Assembly (NCBI RefSeq): GCF_014280935.1 | Contig: NZ_JACLZI010000036.1 | Location: 62,001-126,000, forward strand | From: Aquibacillus kalidii | GTDB taxonomy: Bacteria > Bacillota > Bacilli > Bacillales > Amphibacillaceae | Length of the DNA: 64,000 bases | Reading direction: 5' to 3' | In this document: positions 44,180 to 52,620 of the stretch, in pieces | Layout: every line of letters starts with the position of its first letter | Position numbering within the stretch: position 1 is the first letter of the stretch | Program-made: the position numbers and the translations under genes | The notes under the pieces: model-generated | Told to the model about the DNA's origin: nothing | The model's input: the letters and a program-made list of their open reading frames with translations, nothing else | Database searches by the model: none

Positions 44180-45160
44180 TTGAAACATATATGGAAAGTC
44201 ACCTTTATAAGCGCTCTCTTGGTGCTACTCACGCTTAGCGCGTGTGCTAATTCTAATAAGGAAGCTGAGGTTGATAACTTCCCAAGTAAGACGATTCAGC
44301 TTATTGTGGCATATTCGCCTGGTGCTGCTACAGATACCCAGGCACGAATTATAGCTAAGTACGCAAATAAATATTTAAATCAGGAATTAGTCATCGTAAA
44401 TAAACCTGGAGGTGGAGGTCAAGTCGGGTGGAACAATTTCACAACAGTTAAGCCCGATGGTTACACATTAGCTGTATATAATCTTCCACATATCATAAGC
44501 CAGCCTTTAGTAAATGATACAACTTTTTCAGTGGATACATTTGAACCGGTTGTCAATTGGGGTGGTGATCCAACCGTTTTTGCAGTACGAGCGGATAGTG
44601 ACATTAACAGCCTTGAAGATTTAATCAAACAAGCTCAAGCATCGCCAAATACCGTTACAGTTGGTAATGCTGGTAAATATGTAGGGCAACATTTAGCGAT
44701 CTTGCAGTTAGAAGATGCTGCTAAGGTAAAATTAGAAGATGTTCCCTATCAAGGCTCTGCTGATGCAATAGCTGCTTTACTAGGTGGTCATATTGACGTA
44801 GTGTCAGGCAACCTTTCCGATATATATCGTCTAGGTGAAGAAGTAAAGCCACTCGCAATAGCAAGCGAAGAAAGACATCCATTTGATCGAGATATTCCTA
44901 CTTTTGGAGAGCTTGGATATCCAGAGGTAGTAATGAGTACAGACCGTGGTATCGCAGCCCCTGAAGGAACCCCGAAAGAAATCATCAGCAAATTAGAAGA
45001 AGCTTTTATGGAGCTACTAAACGATGAGGAGTTTATAAAAGAGATGGAAAAAGCCGGAGCCGACCTTCTTATTATGGATCGAGAGCAAGTACTAGATGAA
45101 ATGGAAAAAAGACAAGAAACTTATGAGGGATTGTTAAAAAATATTGGTGTAATCGAATAA
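44180..45160 (+). CDS. Tripartite tricarboxylate transporter substrate-binding lipoprotein (TctC)
   Basis: TctC-type proteins capture citrate or other carboxylates outside the membrane. The 326-residue precursor starts at TTG after AAAGGATG. It has a signal peptide with the lipobox LSAC (Cys22), and the mature part contains PSKTIQLIVAYSPGAATDT and GGGGQVGWNNF, the Bug/TctC signatures. The TctA-TctB permease is encoded convergently across a shared terminator, so the two are not one operon but probably one transporter. Confidence 0.88.
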   Translation: MKHIWKVTFISALLVLLTLSACANSNKEAEVDNFPSKTIQLIVAYSPGAATDTQARIIAKYANKYLNQELVIVNKPGGGGQVGWNNFTTVKPDGYTLAVYNLPHIISQPLVNDTTFSVDTFEPVVNWGGDPTVFAVRADSDINSLEDLIKQAQASPNTVTVGNAGKYVGQHLAILQLEDAAKVKLEDVPYQGSADAIAALLGGHIDVVSGNLSDIYRLGEEVKPLAIASEERHPFDRDIPTFGELGYPEVVMSTDRGIAAPEGTPKEIISKLEEAFMELLNDEEFIKEMEKAGADLLIMDREQVLDEMEKRQETYEGLLKNIGVIE

Positions 45161-45162
45161 AC

Positions 45163-45199
45163 ATAAGGGGAAAGAGTACATTGACTCTTTCCCCTTTTC
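45163..45199. terminator. Bidirectional terminator between tctC-like and tctAB-like genes
   Basis: AAGGGGAAAGAGT and ACTCTTTCCCCTT form a perfect stem. The T tract is strong on the plus strand; the minus strand has a weaker tail. Confidence 0.8.
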
Positions 45200-45252
45200 A
45201 TTCTCAAAAGGTTTAAAATATCATTGGGTAGCCTTACTAAAAGAAAACTTGC

Positions 45253-47217
45253 TTATACGTTTAATACAGTAAAGATTGTTGGAACTGGTACTTGAATGAT
45301 TTGAGAGAAGATCAAATATAAAAAGGCCGTAAACACTATTGTTACGATAAATACAGTCCATAACCGGATATCCTTATTCTTTTTAACAAATACTAAGTAG
45401 CACGGAACTGCTAACATAAGCATAATCACCTGTAAATAATAGCCTGTAATACTAGTCAATACACTTAAAAATGCAACAATGCACACAATAGGAAGTGAAC
45501 TCCATTTATAGGACATAGCATTATTTCCCTGGTTCTTTTCAGCTCTAATTGCTTTCAAGTACTCTACAACGATTAAAAGTAAAACGACTCCAAGAACAAT
45601 CTGCGGAAATATCCTTTGTTCTAACTGAAAATTTTGTAATAAGATTAATCCTGTAATTACAAGAACAGCTGCAAGTTGCCATAGAATTCCCTTTAAGGAT
45701 AGGAAATTCACTTTTTTCGAGGACCGTAATTCAATTGATTTTAATTTTATCTGTTGATAGATAGAAATTGAAATTGTTATGACTACTAACGCGCATAAAA
45801 TAATGTTGATACTACCGCTTAAAAACATAGATAGAATTGAACCATTAGCTTTCCCTACTTGGATACCATGTAACAAACCTTGCTCGGCAATTGGTCCAAG
45901 TATAAAACCTAAAGCGACAGGAGCTGCTGCAAAGCCGAACTTATCTAAGATAAACATGACGATACCGACCATAACAACAGTATAAATATCAAAGACATTA
46001 TTTTGCATACAAAAAGCACCAATAATAGAGAATGAAAGAATTACAGGTGCCATTATAAAAGTAGGGATTTGTGACAGTTTTGTCATGTACTTAATCATTG
46101 CTAAGCCCAAGAATAACAATAATATTTGTGCCCCTACCATACTGAACAGAAAAGTGTAAGCCACATCTGTATTTTCTACAAATAAGGATCTTCCAGGCCA
46201 AATACCATGAATTAAAAGTCCACCAAGGAATATTGCTGCTGTTGGAGAACCAGGAATTCCTAATGTTAATAACGGAATTAAGGAACCCCCAACCATTGCG
46301 TTATTAGCACTCTCAGAAGCTATGATACCTTTCTTTTCTCCTTTACCGAATCCTTCTTTATCTTTTGAAAAACGCTTTACTTCATTATAAGCAAGTATAC
46401 TTGCAATATTACCACCTGCCCCTGGTATCATACCGATAAAGGCACCAACTAGACTTCCGATTCCTAAAGATTTAGGTTTTTTTAAAACATCGGAAAAGGA
46501 TTGTCTTATTGTCGATTTTTTGATTTTATAAATTAGTGGTCGAGGATGATTAATGGCAGTTAAATGTTCAATCAATCTTAATGCTTGTGGAAAAGCAAAT
46601 AGACCGATTAATATCGCAACTACATGAAATCCCCCTATTAAACTCTCAGAACCGAATGTAAATCGAGGCAATCCTGTTACTGTGTGGATCCCTACGAAAG
46701 AAAGATAGATACCAATACTTCCACCTAATAAATTTTTGGATATTGATCCATCTGAAATGGCTGCGATGACAGTTAACCCAAAAATGGCAATCCAAAAATT
46801 TTCGGTTGGGCCGAATTGCAACGAAAACTCAGAAACAATCGGTGCAAAAAATAGTAGTAAAACCATGCCGAATATCCCGCCAAACACAGAAGCAATTGTT
46901 GATACTTCTAGTGCTTTTCGGGCCTCGCCATTTTGTGTCATTGGAAATCCATCAAATGTAGTGGCTACTGATGCCGGAGCTCCTGGAACGTTAAATAATA
47001 TAGCAGGAATGGATCCTCCATATACACTCCCACAATAAATTCCTCCCAATATTATTAGCCCTTCGGTAGCACCTAATGAGAATGTAAAAGGAATTGTTAA
47101 GGCTACACCCATTGTGGGTGTTAATCCAGGTAGAGCTCCGACAACAATGCCAAGAAATAACCCAAGGAATAATATGATTAAATAACGGAACTCAAAGGCT
47201 TGCCAGAAAACATCCAT
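45253..47217 (-). CDS. Fused TctA-TctB permease of a tripartite tricarboxylate transporter
   Basis: The 654-residue protein contains a complete TctA permease (about residues 1-490): GALPGLTPTMGVAL, GGSIPAILFNVPGAPASVATT, GAFIGMIPGAGGNIA and TLGIPGSPTAAIFLGG are the family's glycine-rich motifs. A C-terminal segment of about 155 residues with four hydrophobic helices looks like TctB. The two are normally separate proteins. ATG 47217 is chosen for its spacing to GGGGG. It transports a carboxylate with the convergent TctC lipoprotein. Confidence 0.85.
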   Translation of the reverse strand: MDVFWQAFEFRYLIILFLGLFLGIVVGALPGLTPTMGVALTIPFTFSLGATEGLIILGGIYCGSVYGGSIPAILFNVPGAPASVATTFDGFPMTQNGEARKALEVSTIASVFGGIFGMVLLLFFAPIVSEFSLQFGPTENFWIAIFGLTVIAAISDGSISKNLLGGSIGIYLSFVGIHTVTGLPRFTFGSESLIGGFHVVAILIGLFAFPQALRLIEHLTAINHPRPLIYKIKKSTIRQSFSDVLKKPKSLGIGSLVGAFIGMIPGAGGNIASILAYNEVKRFSKDKEGFGKGEKKGIIASESANNAMVGGSLIPLLTLGIPGSPTAAIFLGGLLIHGIWPGRSLFVENTDVAYTFLFSMVGAQILLLFLGLAMIKYMTKLSQIPTFIMAPVILSFSIIGAFCMQNNVFDIYTVVMVGIVMFILDKFGFAAAPVALGFILGPIAEQGLLHGIQVGKANGSILSMFLSGSINIILCALVVITISISIYQQIKLKSIELRSSKKVNFLSLKGILWQLAAVLVITGLILLQNFQLEQRIFPQIVLGVVLLLIVVEYLKAIRAEKNQGNNAMSYKWSSLPIVCIVAFLSVLTSITGYYLQVIMLMLAVPCYLVFVKKNKDIRLWTVFIVTIVFTAFLYLIFSQIIQVPVPTIFTVLNV

Positions 47218-47274
47218 ATCCCTAACCCCCATAACTAAGCTAGGATATGATATTCACCCATTCGGATTTATGTG

Positions 47275-47556
47275 TTAACTCTCTTTCTCACTAGATACAT
47301 CTACTTTCTTCCCACCAACTGTCAAATAGGAATAAACTTCTAAGTCAGGCTTTAACTTAGCCAAACCTTGTAAGTATGGTTCAACAAGATCTTTAAAGTC
47401 AGCCTCTACCCCTTCATCTTCTAGTTGACCATATACATACATCTTTTTTTGTTCCATTAAGAAAGCAATGTACCCTACAGCTTTATTTTTATCATCTACA
47501 ACATTTAATACCTGGGCATCTTCTCTTAAAAATTCTGGTGAAAAATAAATTTGCAA
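47275..47556 (-). CDS. Unidentified 93-residue protein
   Basis: TTG 47556 follows AAGGAGGA by six bases, so the longer frame (to 47649, overlapping the transporter gene) is not real at its 5' end. The protein, beginning QIYFSPEFLREDAQVL, is acidic and soluble, with beta-rich stretches such as KKMYVYGQLEDEG and DLEVYSYLTVGGKK. I do not recognise a family. It follows the MFS gene by 16 bases and is likely co-transcribed, so it could assist that exporter. Confidence 0.65.
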   Translation of the reverse strand: MQIYFSPEFLREDAQVLNVVDDKNKAVGYIAFLMEQKKMYVYGQLEDEGVEADFKDLVEPYLQGLAKLKPDLEVYSYLTVGGKKVDVSSEKES

Positions 47557-47572
47557 CGTAAGTCCTCCTTCA

Positions 47573-48826
47573 TTATTCTGTGGATAACTGTAATTTTTTA
47601 AAGACTGATTCAGAATTTTCATCTTCTTGTTGCGCTGGACTTTTTGCATGGATTAATGTTAGACATAAAATCGCAACAAGCAAAGTAAGCCCTGCGGTTG
47701 CAAGAAACATTGGAGTTCGTCCAATTCCCATTAACCACCCATAAATCGGTGGACCGGCCGCTACACCTAAAAACCTGACAGATCCGTATAAAGAAGTTAC
47801 AAAGCCTCTCCTTTCTTTTCCAACAGAGCCCGTTATGAGACTGTTCAAACAAGGAAGAACCAATCCAGTACCAATACTGCTGATAACCAAAACAGAAAAG
47901 AATGGTACTAAGCTTGTAAAGAAAGTTAAAGAAGCAAATGAAATGGTCATTAATAACAACCCTAGAACGATCAAACGCTTCATTACTTGCATATTCTTCC
48001 CTATTTTGCTTCCTGTAACAAAAGAAGTTGTCATTTGAAACAGTAACGGTACAGCTAGTATCGCCCCTTTTAAAACCCCATCCATTCCATAATCTTTTTC
48101 TAACACGTCTGAAATATAAAAAAGGATTCCAAAAAGTGTAAAGAGACAGGTTGCACCAGCTAAATAGGTAGTAAATAACCAACGACCTTCATGTTTAAAT
48201 ACAGAAAATAAGCCCTTTACGTAATTTCCTATGGATGGTGGTTGTTTCTTTTTCTTTTTTTCTTTCACGAAAAACATATTTAGAAGTACAGAAACAAGAC
48301 AGAAAATCGGGAACCCCCAAAAAGGACCATACCACACAATTAGAGCAAGTAATGAACCTACAATCGGTGATAAAACCTTCCCAAACCCATTGGATGCTTC
48401 AATAAGTCCTAGAACTTTACTTTGCTGACCACCTTTAAACAGGTCGCCTGCTAGTGCCATTGCAATAGGAGCTGTACCTGCTGCACCAATCCCCTGCATT
48501 GCTCTTCCTGTTAATATCCACGGGTAGGCACTATCAAACCATGCGGAGGCGGCACCCGCTAGTAATCCCCCAAGCCCATAAAGAATTAATGCTGGAACAA
48601 TGATCACTTTTCTAGAGAACCGATCTGAAAAGTAACCTAAAATTGGGATAAATATAGCTGCTGTAACCGAAAATATTGTAATGGTTAAGCTGACTTTAAA
48701 TGAACTCAAGTTCAATTCCGATTCCATCTTTGGTAAGATAGGAATTAACATGGAATTTCCAAGTGTCATAATGAGAGGGATGGAACTGATTGCTAATATG
48801 ATTAACCCTTGCTTTGATTTTGCCAA
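47573..48826 (-). CDS. MFS drug/siderophore exporter (YmfD-like)
   Basis: The 417-residue protein has 12 predicted membrane helices and the major facilitator loop [11 protein letters not shown] between helices 2 and 3, with the central cytoplasmic linker [11 protein letters not shown]. It resembles drug:proton antiporters of the DHA1 type, including B. subtilis YmfD (bacillibactin exporter). The start is TTG after AAAGGAG. Substrate is unknown; no siderophore genes are nearby. The downstream 93-residue gene is in the same unit. Confidence 0.82.
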   Translation of the reverse strand: MAKSKQGLIILAISSIPLIMTLGNSMLIPILPKMESELNLSSFKVSLTITIFSVTAAIFIPILGYFSDRFSRKVIIVPALILYGLGGLLAGAASAWFDSAYPWILTGRAMQGIGAAGTAPIAMALAGDLFKGGQQSKVLGLIEASNGFGKVLSPIVGSLLALIVWYGPFWGFPIFCLVSVLLNMFFVKEKKKKKQPPSIGNYVKGLFSVFKHEGRWLFTTYLAGATCLFTLFGILFYISDVLEKDYGMDGVLKGAILAVPLLFQMTTSFVTGSKIGKNMQVMKRLIVLGLLLMTISFASLTFFTSLVPFFSVLVISSIGTGLVLPCLNSLITGSVGKERRGFVTSLYGSVRFLGVAAGPPIYGWLMGIGRTPMFLATAGLTLLVAILCLTLIHAKSPAQQEDENSESVFKKLQLSTE

Positions 48827-48954
48827 GGTGACTGCTCCTTTCGGATGACGATTACCACATAGATAGCTTGGATTAAAATAGCCAATTCATACAGTAAATA
48901 CAGAGGAAAAAAGTGGGATAAAAAAATACCCACCATGACTGGTGGATATTGCCA

Positions 48955-49914
48955 TTATAATAAAGACTTAGCTAACAATTCATATGAGTACTGCCTTGAA
49001 TCATAATCGTTAGTGATTGTTACTATCATAATCTCATCTAAAGGTGAGCTGTTAAATATATCCTTTATTTGTTCCGATACGGACATCGCTGTACCGTAAA
49101 GCATATTATTTTTATACTGGTTAAACATAGTTAACTCATCAGAAGACAGGTTTTGCTTTTTGTCTTTTTTGGGGTTTATTCGTGTTATAAGGTACTCTGT
49201 TACTAACCTTTGAGCTATTTCTTCTGTATCCGCACAAATAACAGATATCGTGACGATTGCATATGGTTTATGCATATATTCATTGGGTATAAAATGTTGT
49301 TTATAGTTTTCTATAATGTTTTCCCCACTATGTTCACTCATAAACCGACCAAAACAATAACCAGTACTAGTATTAGCTGCAAGTTCCCCGCTTTTAGGAC
49401 TTGTTCCTAATATCCATGGTATTGGAGGTGTCTTCGGTTGTGGTAAAGCTTTTGTATTAGCAAACATATGATCACTTGGAAAATCATCATAAATAAAATG
49501 GAGTAGCTCCTCTATTAATTCGGGCGTTTGTTTAACATTTGCTAAGAAATTACCAGATAGTGCAATGGATGCTTCTGCTGATCCTCCAGGGGCACGTCCA
49601 ATCCCTAAATCTATTCTATCCGGAAATAACGTGCCCAACATATTAAAAATCTCCGCAACTTTGTATGGTTTATAGTGAGGTAATAGAGTAGCACCTGATC
49701 CTATTCTAATCTTACTCGTTTTCATCCCAAGGTAGGTTAGCAGTACTTCTGGAACCGAACTTGCTAATTTGTCCATTCCATGATGCTCTGCAACCCAATA
49801 ACGAGTATAACCAAGTTTCTCTGCAACCTGAGCTAATGTAACTGTTGATTCCAATGCGTCTAGAGCAGTGACACCATTAACAATAGGTGATTGATCTAAA
49901 ATACTTAACTTCAA
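48955..49914 (-). CDS. LLM-class flavin-dependent oxidoreductase (luciferase-like)
   Basis: The 319-residue protein belongs to the bacterial luciferase-like monooxygenase superfamily, uses reduced flavin, and looks like the YceB/YtmO/MsnO1 subgroup. LSILDQSPIVNG begins the barrel. RYWVAEHHGM, RIGSGATLLPHYKPYKVAE and DLGIGRAPGGSAEA are the signature blocks, and WILGTSPKSGELAA is further downstream. The best start is TTG 49914 after GGGAG; the frame continues 111 bases upstream without a site. A second member of the family ends the window. Substrate unknown. Confidence 0.85.
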   Translation of the reverse strand: MKLSILDQSPIVNGVTALDALESTVTLAQVAEKLGYTRYWVAEHHGMDKLASSVPEVLLTYLGMKTSKIRIGSGATLLPHYKPYKVAEIFNMLGTLFPDRIDLGIGRAPGGSAEASIALSGNFLANVKQTPELIEELLHFIYDDFPSDHMFANTKALPQPKTPPIPWILGTSPKSGELAANTSTGYCFGRFMSEHSGENIIENYKQHFIPNEYMHKPYAIVTISVICADTEEIAQRLVTEYLITRINPKKDKKQNLSSDELTMFNQYKNNMLYGTAMSVSEQIKDIFNSSPLDEIMIVTITNDYDSRQYSYELLAKSLL

Positions 49915-49982
49915 AAAAGGTGACTCCCTTCCATTATAGTATCGTATAATAGTAACTTTTATTGGACATCTGAGTAAACCGC

Positions 49983-50020
49983 AAAAAAAGATAGAAAAGA
50001 CACCCCTATAGGGTGCCCTT
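49983..50020 (-). terminator. Terminator of ilvE
   Basis: GGCACCC and GGGTGTC with a short TATA-type tip form the stem, and on the minus strand a T-rich stretch follows. Confidence 0.65.
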
Positions 50021-50029
50021 ATCATACAA

Positions 50030-51103
50030 TTAGTTTACTTCTAGCGTCCAATTAAATAAATCTTCCTCGATACCATACTGAATTCCAGTTAGGGTATCAT
50101 ATAATTTTTTGGCTATTTGGCCAGTCTTATGATTATTTATTACTAACGTATTTCCTTGCCATGCAAGCTCTCCAATTGGAGAAATAACTGCTGCTGTTCC
50201 TGCTCCAAATGCCTCTTCAACTAATCCCTGTTGGTAGCTTTCATACAGTTCCTCCATTGAAATTTTTCGTTCTGATACAGGAATATCCCAATGCCTTAAT
50301 AATTGTATTACTGAATTTCTTGTGACACCTTCTAAGATACTACCATTTAACTCAGGTGTCACAACTTCTCCATTAATTTTAAAGAAAACATTCATGCTAC
50401 CAACTTCTTCGATATACTTTTTCTCTAAACCGTCTAACCAAAGAACTTGCGCATACCCCTTATCTGCAACTAATTCTTGTGCTTTTAAACTAGAGGCATA
50501 GTTTCCTGCAGTTTTGGCTTCTCCTGTCCCACCTTTTACAGCTCGAACGAAATCATTCTCGACTGCTATTTTCACCGGATTTATTCCTTCTTTGTAATAA
50601 GCCCCTACAGGCGAAAGAATAATAATAAACTGATATGCTTTTGAAGGAGCTACCCCTAAATATGGTTCAGTAGAAATAATAAAAGGACGAATATAAAGAG
50701 ATGTTCCAGATGTACTAGGAACCCATTTCTTATCAATGCTTACTAGTTGTTTGATAGCATCTATCGCAAACTCTTCGTCAATTCTTGGTATACACATACG
50801 GTCATTAGACCTGTTTAAACGCTCCATATTTTTATTAGGTCTGAACAGCTTTACTTTTCCTTCTTTTGTTAAATAAGCCTTCAACCCTTCAAATACAGTT
50901 TGACCATAATGAAACACGATAGAAGCTGGGTCAAGCATGAGAGGTTGATATGGTACGATTCGAGAGTTATGCCAACCTTTACCTTCCTTAAAATCCATGA
51001 TAAACATGTGATCTGTGAAGTGTCTACCAAACGCTAAAGATTCGTCAGATGGCTTTACTTTTAATGAATTACTTTTTTCAATGCTTATACTATGTTCTGT
51101 CAT
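50030..51103 (-). CDS. ilvE: Branched-chain amino-acid aminotransferase
   Basis: The enzyme transfers amino groups between glutamate and the keto acids of leucine, isoleucine and valine. The 357-residue fold-type IV PLP protein has the PLP lysine in GGTGEAKTAGNYA (Lys197), the FHYGQTVFEGLKAY block and the IRPF and GTAAVISPIG motifs. These are the features of the larger bacillar/mitochondrial type (B. subtilis YbgE/YwaA). The start follows AAGGAGA. It links to glutamate synthase next to it in metabolism, though it is a separate unit. Confidence 0.93.
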   Translation of the reverse strand: MTEHSISIEKSNSLKVKPSDESLAFGRHFTDHMFIMDFKEGKGWHNSRIVPYQPLMLDPASIVFHYGQTVFEGLKAYLTKEGKVKLFRPNKNMERLNRSNDRMCIPRIDEEFAIDAIKQLVSIDKKWVPSTSGTSLYIRPFIISTEPYLGVAPSKAYQFIIILSPVGAYYKEGINPVKIAVENDFVRAVKGGTGEAKTAGNYASSLKAQELVADKGYAQVLWLDGLEKKYIEEVGSMNVFFKINGEVVTPELNGSILEGVTRNSVIQLLRHWDIPVSERKISMEELYESYQQGLVEEAFGAGTAAVISPIGELAWQGNTLVINNHKTGQIAKKLYDTLTGIQYGIEEDLFNWTLEVN

Positions 51104-51386
51104 AACTATGTCTCCTTGTCAGCTAGTTTAAGATATATGTATAAAGTAAACTATTATTATCTATAAAGACTATTTTATTACTAATTTGTTATCTAACACA
51201 ACCATTTACAGTTAAAAATTCTTACTATTTGGATATAACATTCTTTCTAACCATGCTATTGCGATGAGACAGAAATGCAAATCATGATTACTATTTATAA
51301 TTTAGATCCTTTTTTCGTTTTTTCATAGTTAGCAAGAAGATATTTTGTGGTAATATATTTATATCTTCTAAGAGGAGTTGCGTGGA

Positions 51387-52133
51387 ATGGAAACAATTGT
51401 TCAGGGGGAAAATGTTCACCGTTTTGAAGCTGCCTATAATCGTATTCACAATAAGTTAATGGAATTAGTGAGTAAATCAAGTGATCATGCTGCCTATGGT
51501 GAAGTTTTACAGGCTGCCCGCAAACTTCATAATGTTGTCCGTTATAATTACGATACGTTAAAACAATTCGGAAAACTAAGAAATGCATTGGTGCATCGAA
51601 AAGTCCGTCAAGATTTTTATATCGCAGAACCTCATCAAGAAATCGTACAAGAAATAGAACGTATTTGTGAATTAATGTATGAACCACCACTTGCATTATC
51701 AATTGCCTCACAACCTGTTACGAGTTTCCACCCGACAACTTCTATCCAAACAATCTTGGAAGCGATAAATGATAGTGGTTTTTCCCAGTTTCCGATTGTC
51801 AATGAAATTGGATTCCATGGCTTGTTAACAGAAGGAGGCATTGCCAAATGGCTTTCCTGCAATATTATAGATAGTCTAGTTTCCTTACACGATGTTACTG
51901 CAAAAGATATATTGGAATATGAGAAGCCACACAATGTTAAATTTTTAGACCGAAACAGTTCTATATACGATTTAGAGGCAATATTTGAAACAAGTTTTGA
52001 CGATAACAAGAAATTAGAAGCAATTTTAATTACACATAGTGGATCAAAAAAGCAAAAACCAATAGGAATTGTCACTTCGTGGGATTTAGTAAAAATTGAC
52101 CATGCAAACGTAACCATTGCTAGCCATGTATAA
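51387..52133 (+). CDS. HEPN-like domain fused to a CBS pair
   Basis: From ATG 51387 (nine bases after AGAGGAG) the protein has 248 residues. The first 95 are all-helical and contain KLRNALVHRK, with the RNxxxH arrangement (Arg65, Asn66, His70) that marks catalytic HEPN RNase domains. The rest is two CBS motifs (from about 105 to 245: VTSFHPTTSIQTILEAI... and PIGIVTSWDLVKI), which usually bind adenine nucleotides. This suggests a nucleotide-sensing RNase, but HEPN assignment is by motif only and a scaffolding role is possible. The gene is followed 32 bases later by a membrane protein. Confidence 0.65.
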   Translation: METIVQGENVHRFEAAYNRIHNKLMELVSKSSDHAAYGEVLQAARKLHNVVRYNYDTLKQFGKLRNALVHRKVRQDFYIAEPHQEIVQEIERICELMYEPPLALSIASQPVTSFHPTTSIQTILEAINDSGFSQFPIVNEIGFHGLLTEGGIAKWLSCNIIDSLVSLHDVTAKDILEYEKPHNVKFLDRNSSIYDLEAIFETSFDDNKKLEAILITHSGSKKQKPIGIVTSWDLVKIDHANVTIASHV

Positions 52134-52165
52134 CCAAACTTTTCTTCTTTAAGGAGGGATTAACC

Positions 52166-52567
52166 ATTCAAGATGTTATTAGAATACTGGCTGAAATAGT
52201 AAATATGTGCCATGATATGCTTATTGAATTGTTTAAAACGATGGGATTCTCATTAACAGATAAACAACTACACTTTTGGATTATCGGTTTTATTGGTCTG
52301 TTTTCATTTTTTATTATTTATTTTGTTTTTAAATGGATTCAACAATTAAAGTGGAGTACCACTATCATCTCCTTTATCTATACTTTCACGATGATGGTCG
52401 TATTAGTATTCGCTATCGAAATTCAGCAGGCCATTACAAATCGCGGGAATATGGAATTTGCGGATGCTGTGGTTGGCCTTTGGGGATTTATCGTTTTTTT
52501 TCTTATTTATGTAGCCATAGCTTTGTTTATATATGTAATTTCTTACCTGTATAACAAACGCAGATAA
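52166..52567 (+). CDS. Small polytopic membrane protein, probably started at ATT
   Basis: A strong AAGGAGGG (52151-52158) lies seven bases before ATT 52166, in frame with a conserved-looking N-terminus (QDVIRILAEIVN). The first ATG is 39 bases further on and has no site. ATT initiation (as for infC) gives 133 residues. Three or four hydrophobic segments are visible: LHFWIIGFIGLFSFFIIYFVF, TIISFIYTFTMMVVLVFAI and GLWGFIVFFLIYVAIALFIY. It probably shares a transcript with the HEPN-CBS gene. Function unknown. If ATG 52205 is used the protein has 120 residues. Confidence 0.6.
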   Translation: MQDVIRILAEIVNMCHDMLIELFKTMGFSLTDKQLHFWIIGFIGLFSFFIIYFVFKWIQQLKWSTTIISFIYTFTMMVVLVFAIEIQQAITNRGNMEFADAVVGLWGFIVFFLIYVAIALFIYVISYLYNKRR

Positions 52568-52581
52568 TTTCTGATATAATA

Positions 52582-52614
52582 AATACCCTGTTTCCGTGGA
52601 AACAGGGTATTTTC
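52582..52614. terminator. Bidirectional terminator after the membrane protein gene and gltD
   Basis: AATACCCTGTTTCC and GGAAACAGGGTATT form a perfect stem with A and T tracts on both sides, shared by convergent transcription units. Confidence 0.82.
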
Positions 52615-52620
52615 TATGGC

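Noticed and set aside
47619-48182. A 187-codon same-strand frame inside the MFS transporter
   Set aside because: It is an alternative frame rich in Cys, Asn and Arg, the usual sign of a shadow; the transporter frame has all 12 helices.
51295-52117. Long minus-strand frames across the HEPN-CBS gene
   Set aside because: They have no site and no protein-like pattern; the plus-strand gene accounts for the open reading.
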